A stretch of DNA of 64,000 nt from Polyporus tsugae (Eukaryota > Basidiomycota > Agaricomycetes > Polyporales > Polyporaceae). Numbering within the stretch: the stretch's first letter is position 1; each line of letters begins with the position of its first letter. The position numbers and the translations under genes are program-made. The notes beneath the pieces were generated by a model. It was not told where the DNA came from. It saw only the letters and a list, made by a program, of their open reading frames with translations, and made no database searches. The stretch is from assembly GCA_024305745.1 (NCBI GenBank), contig JAHRBS010000008.1, positions 1,922,001 to 1,986,000 of the forward strand. The letters are read 5' to 3'. Shown one piece after another: positions 1 through 12,033 of the stretch.

Positions 1-420
1 TCCTTGCTCCTCGGAGTGTTGGGATGTTGGGGCACGTGTTGCAACCGTGAGTTTTGTTTTGCCGTGATACCGTTTGGGTTCATTCTGTGACGTCAGTCTT
101 TTCTGAGGATAGAATCGGATCGAAGTCAATCATTAGTGAGGTAACTGCACAGTGGGAATGGGCGGGCAGAAGGCGGTATTCTGTATACCGATACGAAGCA
201 ACCCCCTAACCAATGCCACCATTCGCGCTGATGACTGTGGAAGAACACGGCCGGTGAGTGCATGCGACCAAGTAATCTCCTGATACCGTGACTGAGTGAC
301 CTACGTTAGTCAATACACAGCGACAATGCACTCTGTTCGCGCTCGTTTGGAGGCTGCCTATGACTGCCGTGTCAAGTCAGCAGATACCGTAACTTCGACG
401 TCAAACGAGCGTCCCACCAG
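1..420. other. Intergenic, upstream of P450 relic
   Basis: No reading frame or RNA gene that I can support. It presumably holds the former promoter of the P450 that starts at 421. Confidence 0.5.
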
Positions 421-2563
421 ATGCCTATATATCGGTTCGAGCTGAAGCTTGAATTATGGCCCACCCTTCAACCTGGTGCTATGATTGCCCTCGCTCTCAC
501 ATACTTGCAGACCCTGTTAGTCGGGTTGGCTGCTTCTACGGCGCTGTGGCTATGGAAGTATCGTACTCGTTCCACTCTTCCGCTTCCTCCAGGCCCAAAG
601 CCGTTACCGATTATCGGAAACCTACTCGACATGCCTTCCAAGGATAGGGCGCGCAAGTTTTGGGCAATGGGAAGGACGTATGGTACGCTCGTTCCGACTA
701 GCACTTCTGCGTTCATTAATGAATCACTCAAAGGCGACATCGTCTACTTCGATGTCTTCGGCCAGCCGATGGTCGTTATAAACACTTATGATGCGGCCGT
801 CTCCTTGCTAGAAGCCAAATCCGCCAACACGTCGGATCGGCCCCGAATAGTCATGGCAGAGTTGTAAGTGCGATGAGGTCGAAGCTGTTTACGTCTCGTA
901 CTCATCGTTGTTATAGACTCGGTCTGAGGGAGCGAATATTTGCGTTGATGGGCTATGGCCCCCGTTGGCGACAGCGACGACGCACGTTCCACGAATTCTT
1001 TCAGCAAGGCGCCATTCCGCAGTATCGACCGATCTTTCTTCATCAGGCGAAACGGTTCCTCCAGAGGCTGCTGAATACGCCCGAAGGGTTCATTGCCCAT
1101 TCGCATCTGTGAGTATTCAATATCATTTCGCATCAAAGGCTGCCATTCACAAAATTGGGTAGCGTCATCGGGGCATCCATTATGGAAGTTGTCTATGGGA
1201 TCGAAGTCATGGAAGGAGACAAATATTTGTCCACCGCGGAGAAGGGAGCGGACATCTTCAGTAAAGCCTTGGCCCCAGGACGCTACCTTGTGGAGCTCTT
1301 TCCGGTCCTCGCGCATCTACCTCCATGGTTCCCTGGCGCAAAGTTCAAGCGGGACGCTGCGACGTGGTTACCTGATTCTTCTGCCGTTCATCGGGTTCCT
1401 TACACCACGGTGAAGTGCGCTATGGTGGGGGTTGTTTTACCGTTGCTCCGATGACCTACTGACGGAAATCGCACATGCATTCAGGCTTAAGGAACCGCCA
1501 AGCCGTGCATGACTACTACACTGCTGGAACGCGCGGCTAGCAAAGGACCGTTGTCTCCCGACGAGGACCAACTTTTCGAAGACGTCGCCGGCTTAGCCTA
1601 TGGTGGTAAGTCAGTCCAGGCTCCTCTAGCTTTGGCATGTAAACCCACGCTTACCCAACCATATCGTCAGCCGGCACTGACACAATTAGTGACCTTACGA
1701 TTCATGCACATTACCCTCAGGCTCACTGTTACGCATCCCTTTAGAGCTACACATATCTTACCACGTTCTTCCTCGCGATGACTATTCACCCGGACGTTCG
1801 ACGACGGGGTCAAGCAGAACTGGACGCTATCGTTGGACCCGAACGCCTCCCCGCGTTCTCCGACCGACATTCCTTACCGTATGTCAATGCGATCGTGAAA
1901 GAATGTCTCCAGTACAGTGGCATAGTGTTCTGCCTCTCGGCGTCCCCCATCGAGCTATCCACGGTGACGAGTATAACGGGTGGCGTATACCCGCAGGAAC
2001 GATTCTACTCGCCAATGCATGGTGAGCAGCCCTTCCCGGAAATTCCCAACTCGAGGTGGATCATTCTGCTGACTTCCCTGTAGGGCCATGTCCCGCGATC
2101 CCGCTGCGTACTCTGATCCGGACAAGTTCATACATTAAAGGTTTCTCAAGAATGGGGCGGTCGATCCAACTATTCGTGACCCACTCAAATACCAGCTCGG
2201 TTTCGGTCGTCGGTGCGTATTTTCTTGTTACGGCCTGACGTTGGGCATCTTCTGAGAGCGTCGTCGAAGGATTTGTCCTGGCCTACACTTCTCATCCGAG
2301 GCCCTATTCATCTTCATTGCTTCTGTCCTCCACGTGTTTGATATCTTGCCACCGCTTGGCGACGACGGTCGGCCAGTCCTCCCGGACCCCGTCTTTTCTT
2401 TAGAAGGCGCCATGTCGTGAGTACTGTCAGTCACGGTCCATAACTTGAGCTCACTCGGTTCGTTTACTTGGATAGACATCCGGAACCTTTTGCTTGTAGA
2501 ATCCTGCCCCGCTCCGCTGCTGCAGAGACTCTTATAACCCAGCTGCGCAAGGACAACGCGTAA
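421..2563 (+). pseudogene. Cytochrome P450 (microsomal, fungal), decayed
   Basis: Exons spliced by short GT-AG introns rebuild almost a whole P450: an N-terminal membrane anchor, a proline-rich hinge (LPLPPGPKPLPIIGN), the I-helix AGTDT near 1670-1700, the K-helix near 1900, and the heme loop GFGRR/ICPG split by an intron near 2212-2268. The protein would end QLRKDNA at 2563. Several lesions break it. TAA at 1488-1490 stands where CAA is expected after an intron (1425-1484). TAA at 2136-2138 replaces the PE of the usual NPERF segment. About five extra bases near 1911 shift the frame just after the K-helix. The ExxR arginine reads as glutamine (CAG at 1910-1912), and the first Phe of the heme signature is Leu. 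Known for the family: a heme-thiolate monooxygenase anchored in the ER. Inferred: it is no longer functional. Translation could start at 421 or at the in-frame ATG at 481. Confidence 0.85.
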
Positions 2564-3115
2564 TGCTGTTTATCTTGGGGAGCCCTTATCCGCAGCACAG
2601 GTCATTTTTGTGGCCTATAAGTTTCCTTGACCAGTAGGACGTTTCTGACCCGTATAATTACTGTCAATTAAGTACTGTCGGTTCCGGCTCTTCGGTTCAA
2701 ATTCCGATCCGTTGGGTATTACTGGCTCAATCCATTTCGACGCTTATACGTGCAGTGGCCAACCTTAGTCATAGTAACGCATTATTTCCTACGAATACAT
2801 ATGTCTCAATTTTCTACGGTGCGGGTCGTATGGTTAAGTCAATGTCGACGTCCGAGGTATGACTTCCGGATAGGCGCTCATCCTACGCCAACTTGTTAAG
2901 CTTACTCAGCAAACTAGCTACCTTCAGGCCTGAGTCCGGCGAGTCCCAGCGAATCCGCCTTCAAGCTTCAAGACCATGCCAGAACCTTGGATCCAAGTAC
3001 CTCGTCTGCTATAGACAAGTACAAATCATAGAGGTTCGGAGTGGGGTCCGAGCGGTTGTGATAGTCTCCTTAAGCTGACTTCCATCTAGTACAGTCCCGT
3101 CACGACCAGACACAA
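2564..3115. other. Intergenic, no gene seen
   Basis: Between the end of the P450 relic and the F-box gene. Only short chance frames; no tRNA-like fold that holds up. Confidence 0.5.
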
Positions 3116-4743
3116 ATGCACCTCTCCTCTGCCGAACGACACCAGTTCCGGATCGCGCCCACCCCGGAGGTCATTCAAGCCGCAGAGGCGACCATCGGCA
3201 CACACGAGGACCACATTGCGGCCCTCGAAGACCGCATCGGTGGCCTGCTCGCGGAGGTCCGCAACCTGCGCTACGACCAGGCGAAGCACCGTGCCGCTAT
3301 CGAACGGTGCCGCGGGCTTATCACCCTCGCGCGTCGCCTCCCCAACGAGCTCCTCATCAAGATCTTTGTGCACCTCGTCGCCGACGGCTGGACCCGTGCA
3401 CCTGTCGTCATCTCGCACGTCTGCTCCTCCTGGCGGCGCGCAGCGCAGGCGCCAACCGTGTGGTCCCATGTGTATGTCAACTGCGACGACGTGAATGTGT
3501 ATGAAAGAACAAAGTTCTGGTTGGGAATGGCGGAGGGAGCGGACTTGCATGTGATGGTGACGGCGTCGTGGCGGATCCCGCACTGGCAGGTCAAGCAGCT
3601 CATGGGGATCCTCATCGAGCGGAGCCCCCAATGGCGGTCGCTCAAGGTCGAGACGGACTCGCTGAGGCACGAGGAGCTCATTTTCCAGCAGTGCACGCGG
3701 CCGCTACCCGGACTCCGGACGATTATTGTCAAGACCAGCGCCGTCGACAGCGCAGACGCGGGCGTGTCTGACCTGGGGATCCTGGCGGACCGATTCAGCA
3801 CAGAGCACGCACCCCGGCTCGCGCGAGTCGAGTATGTCTCCCCCGTTGTCCCAAGCGGGCCCATCTTCCCCCCACACATCGCCAGCCTTGCGCTCGAGAT
3901 CCACGAGAGCCCCGCGCACCGCCCGCTCTCCGCCGCCTCGCTCATGGACGCCCTCGAGCCTCTCACACACCTCCACACGCTCTCCCTAACGATGCCCCTC
4001 CTCTATGACCGCGCCTTCGTCCCCTCCCCCGACCCCGCGCGCGCCGTCTCCCTCCCCGTGCTCTCCACCCTCGTCTGCTACGGCCCGACAGACCTGAACG
4101 AGCTGCTCCCGCACCTCCACACGCCTGCCCTCCGCGCACTCCACCTCCGCTCGCTCGAGGACCTCGGCTACCGCCAGCAGCCGATCGCGCCCTCGCTCCT
4201 CCGTTTCCTCGCCCTCTCCGCCCCACCCCTCGAGCTGCTCGAGCTGCACGACATCGACCTCGCCCCGGACGCCTTCTCCGCCCTCTTCGCCTCGCTCACC
4301 GCGTCCCTCCGCGAGCTCCGTCTGCACGAGTCCTCCATCTCGGACGCCACCGTGCGGCTCCTGCATGGCCCGCGCGAGCTGTGTCCGAATCTCACAAGGC
4401 TGGACCTGCGCTGGTGCGGGATGCTGCAAGGCAGCGCGCTCGTCGACCTCGTGCGCAGTCGGCGTGCGTCCGACGTCGGAGGCGCGCCGATCGCGGAGGT
4501 GGGCGTGGTGAATTGCGCGTTCGTGCGGGAGGAGGACGTGCTCGCCCTTGCGCGCATGACGGTGTGTCGGATCGTCATGCGGGACGGGGACGACTACTGC
4601 CGTAGGTTTAGGGTGCCCATGTATACTGTCGGGGCGGCTAGTACTGACTGTTCACGTTCATGTTGCTGTCTAGGAACGCGCGGGCTGGGATGCTGCAGCA
4701 ATGGGCGGTACAGGACGCGGCTGAGGCTGAGGCACATGTCTGA
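3116..4743 (+). CDS. F-box protein with leucine-rich C-terminal part
   Basis: A two-exon model, 3116-4605 and 4674-4743, gives 519 residues. The intron (68 nt) is inferred because splicing replaces an unconvincing Cys/Arg-rich tail with a clean end (...AEAEAHV). Residues about 35-65 form a short coiled coil. Residues about 70-110 match a basidiomycete F-box-like motif (LARRLPNELLIKIF ... VCSSWR). The rest is leucine-rich and probably LRR-like, including LCPNLTRLDLRWCGML near the end. Known for the family: F-box proteins bind Skp1 and bring substrates to SCF ubiquitin ligases; most fungal members of this lineage-expanded group have no known substrate. The donor is GTTTAG, weaker than usual, so the exact 3' end is less certain than the rest. 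Confidence 0.8.
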
Positions 4744-4939
4744 GTTCGCTCCTGGCAGTGATGTGGGGATTCGGCTTGTGTTGTGAGCCGGACGACGGGT
4801 TGCAGGCATAGATTTGTTGTGACTCTCCAGGGACCCGAAGATTTGCCACTGAAATGCACACCCAGGGCGATCGACAGTGAACTAACCATAGATTTACAAT
4901 CCAAGAGATGGTATCCGAATGTCCGCGATACAACACACA

Positions 4940-6380
4940 CTATATACTTGCAGGAGTCCAGTCGTACATCGGCAGATCAAGCAAGAGCGTCCGCTTCAAC
5001 CACAGCGGCAACGCGCGGTAAACAACCGGAGGAAGGGGAAGGAGGATGGACGTCTGCGCGCGGTACGCCTGGTAGTTCGCCCACGCGGCGTTGGCCGGCT
5101 GCCGCTCGCCGAAGTCGTTCCCCGACTCCGAGTCGTCGCCAGGGTATGCCATCTTGTAAAACCTCTGTGCAACGGGCTTCTCTGCCGTGGGTACGCCGGA
5201 GCCGAACAACAGCAATCTGGCACAAAAGAAAACGTTGTGACGTCAGGAATTCTACTGTATGCACATGTATGCGTGTGGTAGGGAACGTACACCATGGTGA
5301 ACAAGGGCGAGACGAGCGAGCCAAGTAGGGTGGATCGGGCGGCGGAACTGTGGGTCCCGCCAAGTGCGGGAGCGATCGAGAGTGTCCAGATGCCCCACCA
5401 ACAGAGGATCCTGCACGAGTAAGTCAGGTTCCGATCGACGGCCACTCTCGCACAGCGTCCGAAATCACAAATCAGCCCACTCACTCGCCGAAGTATGGAG
5501 GGTGGCGGGACCACGCCCACAAGCCAACCTATGTCGGGAATGCGCAGTCAGCATCTACCGTGGCAGCCGCGTCCCCGAAAAATCACTTACATCGATAGGC
5601 TTTTCTTTAGACGGGCGGGTGGATTTGTACCGGAATTTCTGCAAGTCGGCGACGGACTCGATCAACCAGCCAATGGCCCAGATGATGATGCCGAGGATAT
5701 CGCTGGCCTGGCCGAAGCTGGGGGCCTGTCCGTCCGTGACCTTGGGGGAATTCAAGATAATGACGGGGAGTGATACGGTCCAAACCCATATTATTTGGCC
5801 TGCATAGAGTCGATGAGTATGGTACGCTGAGAAAAGTCGGCCCCTGCTAATTCTGGGACTCACCGACCCAGAATCCGAGGAACTTGAAGAAGTGAGACCG
5901 GATGTCATCGAACCTCGTATCACTTCCGGTCTTCAAGACGCGGAACAGGAGGAAACCTGGTGGCGGACGTGGTGAGCAACTCGGACACGGGTGTGAGCGG
6001 GAGACGTAGCATATACCTGCGAGACGGGTCGCCCAGACCATGACGAACACAGTTGCAAGTATGTTCCTTGCGTTGAACTCTTGTCCCAGCAAGAGTGTGA
6101 GGAGAGCTGGAACAGGTCCCATGTTAGCTCTACGTGCAAGTAACCGAGGGATACCCGTTGTGTATACCAAGAATGAAGAAGTTTGAGCCTCCCGTAAAGT
6201 CGGTGATTTTGTCAAACTGGACGAGCGCCGCTAGTCAGCGATATACAATAGTGATACGGTGAATCTGCAGCATGCCTGGAACATCCATGCAATGGCGAAA
6301 CCAGAAAGCTGATACCCCACGGTAACCAGGATGGTTATGGCGAGGTAGTAACCGTCCAGGACGTGCGCAGGGGAACCCAT
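4940..6380 (-). CDS. DUF1295 / steroid 5-alpha-reductase-like membrane protein
   Basis: Eight exons on the minus strand give roughly 338 residues, from ATG at 6380 to a stop at 4940. Recognisable segments in order are KITDFTGGSNFF, a TLLLG/FNARNI helix, FRVLKTGSDTRFDDIR, FFKFLGFWV, an IIWVWTVSLPVIILNSP helix, SRHPPYFGE and a CWWGIW helix. This is the standard order for the DUF1295 family, whose C-terminal half resembles 3-oxo-5-alpha-steroid 4-dehydrogenases. The protein is polytopic, probably in the ER, and its substrate is unknown. The RHPPYFGE motif, typical of the reductase core, is present. The first intron appears to be GC-AG (donor GCATGC right after Trp-Met-Phe-Gln), since no GT donor keeps the frame. 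The other introns are canonical. No disabling change was seen. Confidence 0.82.
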
Positions 6381-6798
6381 ACCGTCGAGGTCAAGGGAGC
6401 TGAGGATGTGGGGACATGAGAGTGAGAGTGCAAGATGAAGAGGGGCTATCCAGCTAGATAGCTTCCATGACCCTTGTCCGCGGGATCAACGGAGGCTGTC
6501 GCTCGATCGCCGCCAGCGGTGGTTCCCTCAATCGCAGCTGTCGGCGTCTAACCGGAGGGATGTTTGTCTATGTTTGTGCGTATTTGCAACTCCGCAGACA
6601 TTGGGGATGCAGATGACGTCAAGAGGGAGCTCGAGTGTTCCAACTTTGTTGCAGTGTGTATCATTTCTTGCTTGCGCCATGCGCAGACCGAGTCCGATCC
6701 CCACGACTGCTTGCTTTATATCCACTCACCCCTCGACATCACGGCCGCGACACACGACGTTCCTTGCTCCCTTTCTGACGACCTAGACGACAACCATC

Positions 6799-9013
6799 AT
6801 GCCTCAGCCCAAGAAACACCCCTACCAGGCGGACATGCCCTACGCCAAGCAACCTCTCAAGGCCATATACGTCTTCCAGAGACTCTTCACGACTATGGTC
6901 ATGTGCATATGGTGGACCGTCTACTATTCTATTATCCCCCGCCGCCACCGCCCAAGACCGTCCTGGACCATCAAGTGCATCCTCGCCGTCAACTTCACAA
7001 GGCGCATATACAAGGTCACAGAGCTCGCTGGGGTCACCTGGGGCACGCGCGACCCCGATAAGGAGTGCAGCGAGCGGACCCTCAAGCACACTCGCTTCGA
7101 GTGGGTCGACCCCATGCCCCAGGAGCTCCGGACGGGGATCATCGCAGACCCGCAGGTCCCGTTCAAGCGGGTGGGGTGCTTTGTGTGGCCGAAGGAGCGG
7201 CCGAAGTGTGAGTCATCCAGTTCTCGAGGGATTTTCTGCCAGACGTGTTGACGCGCCTCGCAACCCTCAGTCCAGTGCAACAGCTCGGACTCGGACCCGT
7301 CGCCGCCTTCGCGGGACGGCTTGATGGAGTCCGAGGAATCGGCGGGGGACATGCCTGTGATTGGTATCTTTATGCACGGCGGCGGGTACTGTCACATGTC
7401 TGCGCACGAGAAGGCACCGACCTCCCAGATTCCAGCGCGACTTGTTAAGGTGAGTTCTACCAAGGGGTAGCGAGGACTTTTGATTTTTCGGGAAAATGCC
7501 CCAAATTCTCGCTAGTGCGGAGCGGTGGAGGAGGACCTTCCCTCCCCACCAAGGCCGTGGTGTGCCTGATGGTACATTGCCAAAGTAGAAGGTCAGCCCA
7601 CACGACGGACTCCTGCCTATTTCGAAGAAATAGTTAGGAGCCTGACGATGGCCAGGTTCAGACATTATTTTTACACCTGGTGACAAACGCTCTGGTGAAC
7701 CACGACGCATACAATCACCCACGTCACCCCCTAGGCTCTGTGTCGGGCCTAACATCCTTGCTACCCCTTGGTTCTACCTATGAGTTGTCCGGCTCAATTC
7801 TAACTTTGTCATTCAGGATGGAGCATTCAAGGAGATTCACTCCGTCGAGTACCGACTTCTCCAACATGCACCCTTCCCTGCAGCCGTGCAGGATGCCGCC
7901 ACTGTGTATGCGCATCTAGTCCGCCGCCATCAACGACCTGACGGACACCCAGTGGGAGGGAGGACATTTAGCTCGCAAAGTTGCGTCAACGGGAACGGCA
8001 TATATCGGGATGGCGACTTAGACTTCCTGGACGTGGGCGGAAGATCCCGCGAGCGAGCCAAGAACCGGAAAGAGAATGAAGAAATCCACGCACGCGTCTC
8101 CAAGGCAGCCGCAAACGTTGGATGCAAGATCATCCTCATCGGCGACAGCGCGGGCGGGAACCTTGTGCTTGCACTCGCACGCTGGATACGCGACGAAGGT
8201 GTCTTGCCTCCGCCTGACGGTCTGCTTCTTCTCTCACCATCTTGCGATCCTTGTAAGTCAATGGCCTATGTTCCAGTCTATGGTCATACTGATAACACTC
8301 TTCCTCTAGCGCACGCATTCCCTGACACCCCTTCGTCATATATACCCCGTCCGCACGCGAGCACCGACTACCTCGTAGACACCCCCGAACCCCGCGCCCT
8401 GCTCCAGCGCACCTTCCTCGGCCACAACCCGCTCGAGACGATGCACAGCCCGTACGTGAGCCCGGCGTCGATGCGCGTCCTCGCGACATTCTACGGCGAT
8501 GCGTTCGCGTCGAGCGTCGCGGACCTGACGATCGGGCAGCTCGATGACGACGACCACCGCGAGTTCCTGCGCACGATGGTGTCCGCGCCCGCTACGCCCG
8601 TGCCGATGGCCTCCCGCACGAACACGAGCACGAGCGTCGGCCCGTTCTTCGTCGGGACCAGCCCCCCAGTGATGAACGCCAGCCCGAACATCACCGGCTG
8701 TAGCGAAGGTACGGACGGGGGAGGAGCGGGAGCGGGGCGGAGCCCGACATCGCTGGCGCAGCCGGTGATCGCGTCGCCGCGGGGGCTGAGCCTGTTCAGT
8801 GAGTTCGCGAAGACGTGCGTCGTGCTCGGGGACGCGGAGCGGCTGGAGCGGGAGGTGGCGAAGCTGGTGGGCGCGATGGAGCGGGACGGGACGGAGGTGC
8901 GGGCGATCTGGGTGAAGGACGCGCCGCACGACGTGTTGCAGATGAAGTGGTGGGACGAGCGCGTGAGGGACGGGGTGTGGGCGCAGGTCGAGGAGTGGGT
9001 TGCCGGGGTGTGA
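6799..9013 (+). CDS. Alpha/beta hydrolase, HSL-type (abhydrolase_3)
   Basis: Exons 6799-7207, 7271-7449, 7817-8252 and 8310-9013 join in frame to 575 residues. A hydrophobic N-terminal segment (FTTMVMCIWWTVYYSIIP) suggests membrane attachment. The oxyanion-hole motif HGGGY occurs in exon 2, the nucleophile elbow GDSAGG in exon 3, and a candidate catalytic His in KDAPHD near the C-terminus. These are the hallmarks of the hormone-sensitive-lipase branch, which hydrolyses esters or lipids; the true substrate cannot be told. The region between the YAHLV segment and GDSAGG is unusual and might conceal one more small intron. A low-complexity Ser/Thr/Gly insert lies around 8590-8760. The second intron (7450-7816, 367 nt) is far longer than the others here. 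Confidence 0.85.
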
Positions 9014-9316
9014 GGCGCGAGTCGGGAAGAGAGTGGGGATTGGGGTTGGTTAGAGACGTATACATGACAATATGAGCATGCGATAGCACGTAGAGGTCGT
9101 AGGGCGGGGTCGGACGCCATAGGCATCATATTCTTGTGCTTTTCGTTGTCATTACTTGTGCTAGCACTACGTCCATATATATAATTAATACCATTTGCTC
9201 GTACATACATACATCTTGATTATGGTCACTGGAAGGCGCTCTGTTCATAACTTGCACCTCTACATGGTAGAAGGACGAACCCGCTATTCAAATATTTAAG
9301 TGTCGAGTACGGTTCA
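9014..9316. other. Intergenic, nothing recognised
   Basis: Downstream of the hydrolase gene. AT-richer sequence, likely 3' UTR and terminator; no gene seen. Confidence 0.4.
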
Positions 9317-9379
9317 TTGGTTCCATCCTGGCAAAGATTGGGTGTGATCGTGAGATCTAGTACATGCCTTAGGCTGATT

Positions 9380-9850
9380 CATGCCAGTGCTCGTCAGCTA
9401 CGCCGACTACCATACCACGGCAAAGCGGTCGTGCTCGACATCCCCAACCAGCACGCACCATTCCCCTCCCTACTCCTTATGCACGAGGTGCGGGTGAGGG
9501 TAAAGCACCCCTTCAGGCCCCCCGAGTCGGACATCCCCGACGATGTCCTGTGGAAGGATTAGACGCTGTCAGACACGTATGGCGTAGTAGTTACGCCTCT
9601 CGATAATATCAAGCGCGACGCTCCAACTCTAAGCGACGACGCTTCGAGGCTACTTCTCATCAGATCTAGCGAGGCAGGCACTGACTGCCTTCTCCAACTA
9701 AGCAGGGACGTTGTCAATGTTCTCCTGTTATGGAAGGCTTTAGAAGGACTGACCTTTGAAGGGAGCCAGAGGAGCCAGCGTGGGATCCTGCAATTGTATC
9801 GATGCGTATTCATTCGAGGAAAATCCCAACAGCGTTGTACAACATTATTG
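9380..9850 (+). pseudogene. Relic of small unknown gene, copy A
   Basis: The frame YHGKAVVLDIPNQHAPF ... HPFRPPESDIPDDVLWKD matches the better preserved copy at 13643-13954. It is interrupted by TAG right after VLWKD, but the matching frame continues beyond it (DAPTLSDDASRLLLIRS, then LSRDVVNVLLLW). The C-terminal part is therefore actually better kept here than in copy B. Both copies lie just downstream of, and convergent with, ING-family sequence, so they are parts of the same duplicated unit. I do not recognise the protein family. The start of this copy is eroded. Confidence 0.55.
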
Positions 9851-9889
9851 TTACCCAAGTGAGAGCATGCAGCCAATGTGGACCGATTC

Positions 9890-11279
9890 CTACTGTTTCT
9901 TCTGACCTTTCCGCCCCCTGCCAATCGGCGCTGTAGAGGTATTCGCCGTGTGCGGGACGTATAGATCCTGTTTGCAGTCGTCGCAGTACCAGGTACGGGG
10001 CAGCGGCGGCGTCAGGCCAGCGCAGGCGAGGTGGAACTGTGCCGAAAAAGCGATGTCAGCAAGGGGCCCAACAAAAGAGAAGTTGGGCGTGCATTACCCA
10101 TTCGTTTGGACAGTCAGGGTTGTCGCACGCGATCATCTATGTGCGTCACGCAAAGCCGATCGTCAGCACCACTGTCGTTTGCGGTTGCCCCCGGCGCACA
10201 CTGAACAAGCAGTGGTCGTGGATGCCGGACAACGGACGCACCTCTCCCCAGGACCCATCCTGACAATAGCAGTAGGGCCCGTCGTCCTCCCCGTCGCTCA
10301 CATTGTGCCTCCGCTTAGCTGGCATGGCGGTATTCTGAGCGCGAACCCGTGTTTGTCTCGGATGGACCACTCGCGACGGTCCGGACTTCTGGCTCGTGTT
10401 GCGACGGCCAGACGCGACGGGCACCGAACTCGATGCCTTGCCTTTGCCGGCCGACGATATAGTCTTCCGCTCTGAGAGATCAAGGCGTCAGCGCCAGCGT
10501 ATAACAGCAAAGACCGACACACATACTCTTTTGCGCATGAGAAGAAGACGCAGCAGGAGGGGCGGTAGAGCCCATCCCCTGTACCGCTTCGGCCTGCAAG
10601 TCACGGATCTGCAGCACGATATCTTCCACCCCATTGAGGAAGTCTTCCGTGGCCGGCAGGCCGGGTTCATCTCCCTGGAGCTCGACAATCCTCCCCAAGT
10701 CATGTTGCAAGCGTGCCATCGCACGCTCGAAGAGCTTCACTAGCTGCCCCGACAGGGCCACCTTCTCGGCCGCAAGGGCGTTCACCTCGTCGTACATGCC
10801 GTCCACGGCCGCTGCGGTGGTTGAAGAGGATGTGGGGCCCGCCGCCCGACCTGCGCTCTTCTTCTCGCGCGAATGGTGGAAATATTTCCGAGTCTCCTCG
10901 TTGATCATGTCGGTTATCTCTGCATGTGCATGTACACAGCAGGCGACAGTCAATAGCGGTGACAGAGAATTGCGCAAATAAAAATCAACATGATGGAAGC
11001 AGGAGGGAGGGTTCGGGACAAAACGCGTACCTTGCGTCCTCACGTCGAGGTGCCGAATCTCCTCGAGGAGGTGCTGCGCTTCCTGGGGTAGATTCTCCAG
11101 GCCTGCATTGGTAAAACAAGATAGCGTCAGCTATCGCTCAGATGAATATGGCAGCCTCGGGGCCCAATGCTGGGCTCAACGAGGGAGCCGTGGACGAGGT
11201 CAAATTAACAAACCCCAGGGTACTTACTAGACAAGTAGTCCATCGCAATTTGTGCAGCTTCCTCAACCCCGGCATTCAT
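9890..11279 (-). CDS. ING-family PHD-finger protein (left copy)
   Basis: Spliced as in the right copy: a short first exon (MNAGVEEAAQIAMDYLS), then LENLPQEAQHLLEEIRHLD, an ING N-terminal coiled-coil exon (ITDMINEETRKYFHHSREKK ...), a Ser/Lys-rich linker with nuclear-localisation character, and a C-terminal PHD finger. The PHD Cys4-His-Cys3 ligands are all visible (YCYCQDGSWGEMIAC, DNPDCPNEWFH, CAGL, WYCDDCK). Known for the family: ING proteins read H3K4me3 and sit in HAT or HDAC complexes (NuA3, NuA4 or Rpd3 types). The last residues (GRGRKGQKKQ) differ from the right copy while everything upstream is nearly identical. No stop or frameshift was seen, so it looks functional. The small unknown gene relic lies convergently downstream. 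Confidence 0.87.
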
Positions 11280-11615
11280 GATGTCCTTGATATTGTCGAA
11301 GTCCCGTGGGCGGTGGTTGCGGTGGTTGAGAATGGAGAGAAGCGCAATGGAGGTTGTTGGAGAAGTGGAGAAGTGTCGCGGCTGAAGTATCAAGTGTACC
11401 TGTGATAAAACAGCGAATATTGGTGGCAACTGAGGGGAAGGTGGAGGGAATAGACGAGGCTGAGGTGGGAGAGAGAGATGCGTCGGCGTCAACCACAACT
11501 AAGTACGCACCTGTCACGCATCACATATCAATCACGAGAAGGTCACACAAACCGATGTTTGTTGGTGAGCGCTTCAGCAAGTGCGAGTGGTATATTGCAG
11601 AGGATCGAAAAAATA

Positions 11616-11706
11616 TGTCCCAGGGAGGATTCGAGCCTCCGTCTTCACGGGATTGCGGGAGTACCAGTGCCACAACGTGATGATCTAACCACTAATCGAC
11701 AAGGAC
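11616..11706 (-). tRNA. tRNA-His (GTG) with intron, left copy
   Basis: Reading the minus strand: acceptor GTCCTTG/CTGGGAC (one mismatch), a four-pair D stem, anticodon stem TCACG/CGTGA around TTGTGG + C, T arm GGAGG-CTCGAAT-CCTCC and discriminator A. The anticodon is GTG. The anticodon stem pairs only if 19 bases after position 37 are removed, as expected for a nuclear tRNA intron. Six T on the transcribed strand follow (11608-11613), a Pol III terminator. It matches the tRNA in the right arm. Confidence 0.85.
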
Positions 11707-12033
11707 CGTTATTTGACCGTCGACGTGATGGGTTAGATGGTGATGGCTATCGGCGCCAATCGAAGCAGACTTGCATGAGACGAACCCGAGTCCTGTCGGT
11801 CAAAGATGAGCAAGATGCGTCGTCACATAAAGCAGGAGCACAGGTCATTACATATATGAAAGCTCCATCTTTTGTACAATTGAACCCCGGTGCGGACCAT
11901 CAACATCCTTCCGAGTACCCAGTCGAATATCCGAGTCGCATCCACACCACAGTGCACCCAGCAGTAACCAGAACACACAGCCCAAACCTTGGCTTCAACC
12001 CGGTCCAGGTCCAGGACTCGCCATGATCATCCG

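Noticed and set aside
2685..2720. Possible tRNA T-arm (GGTTCAAATTCC)
   Set aside because: No pairing T stem, acceptor or anticodon arm can be formed around it.
3963..4429. Minus-strand frames of 87-147 codons within the F-box gene
   Set aside because: Arg/Gly/Glu-rich shadow frames of GC-rich coding DNA on the opposite strand.
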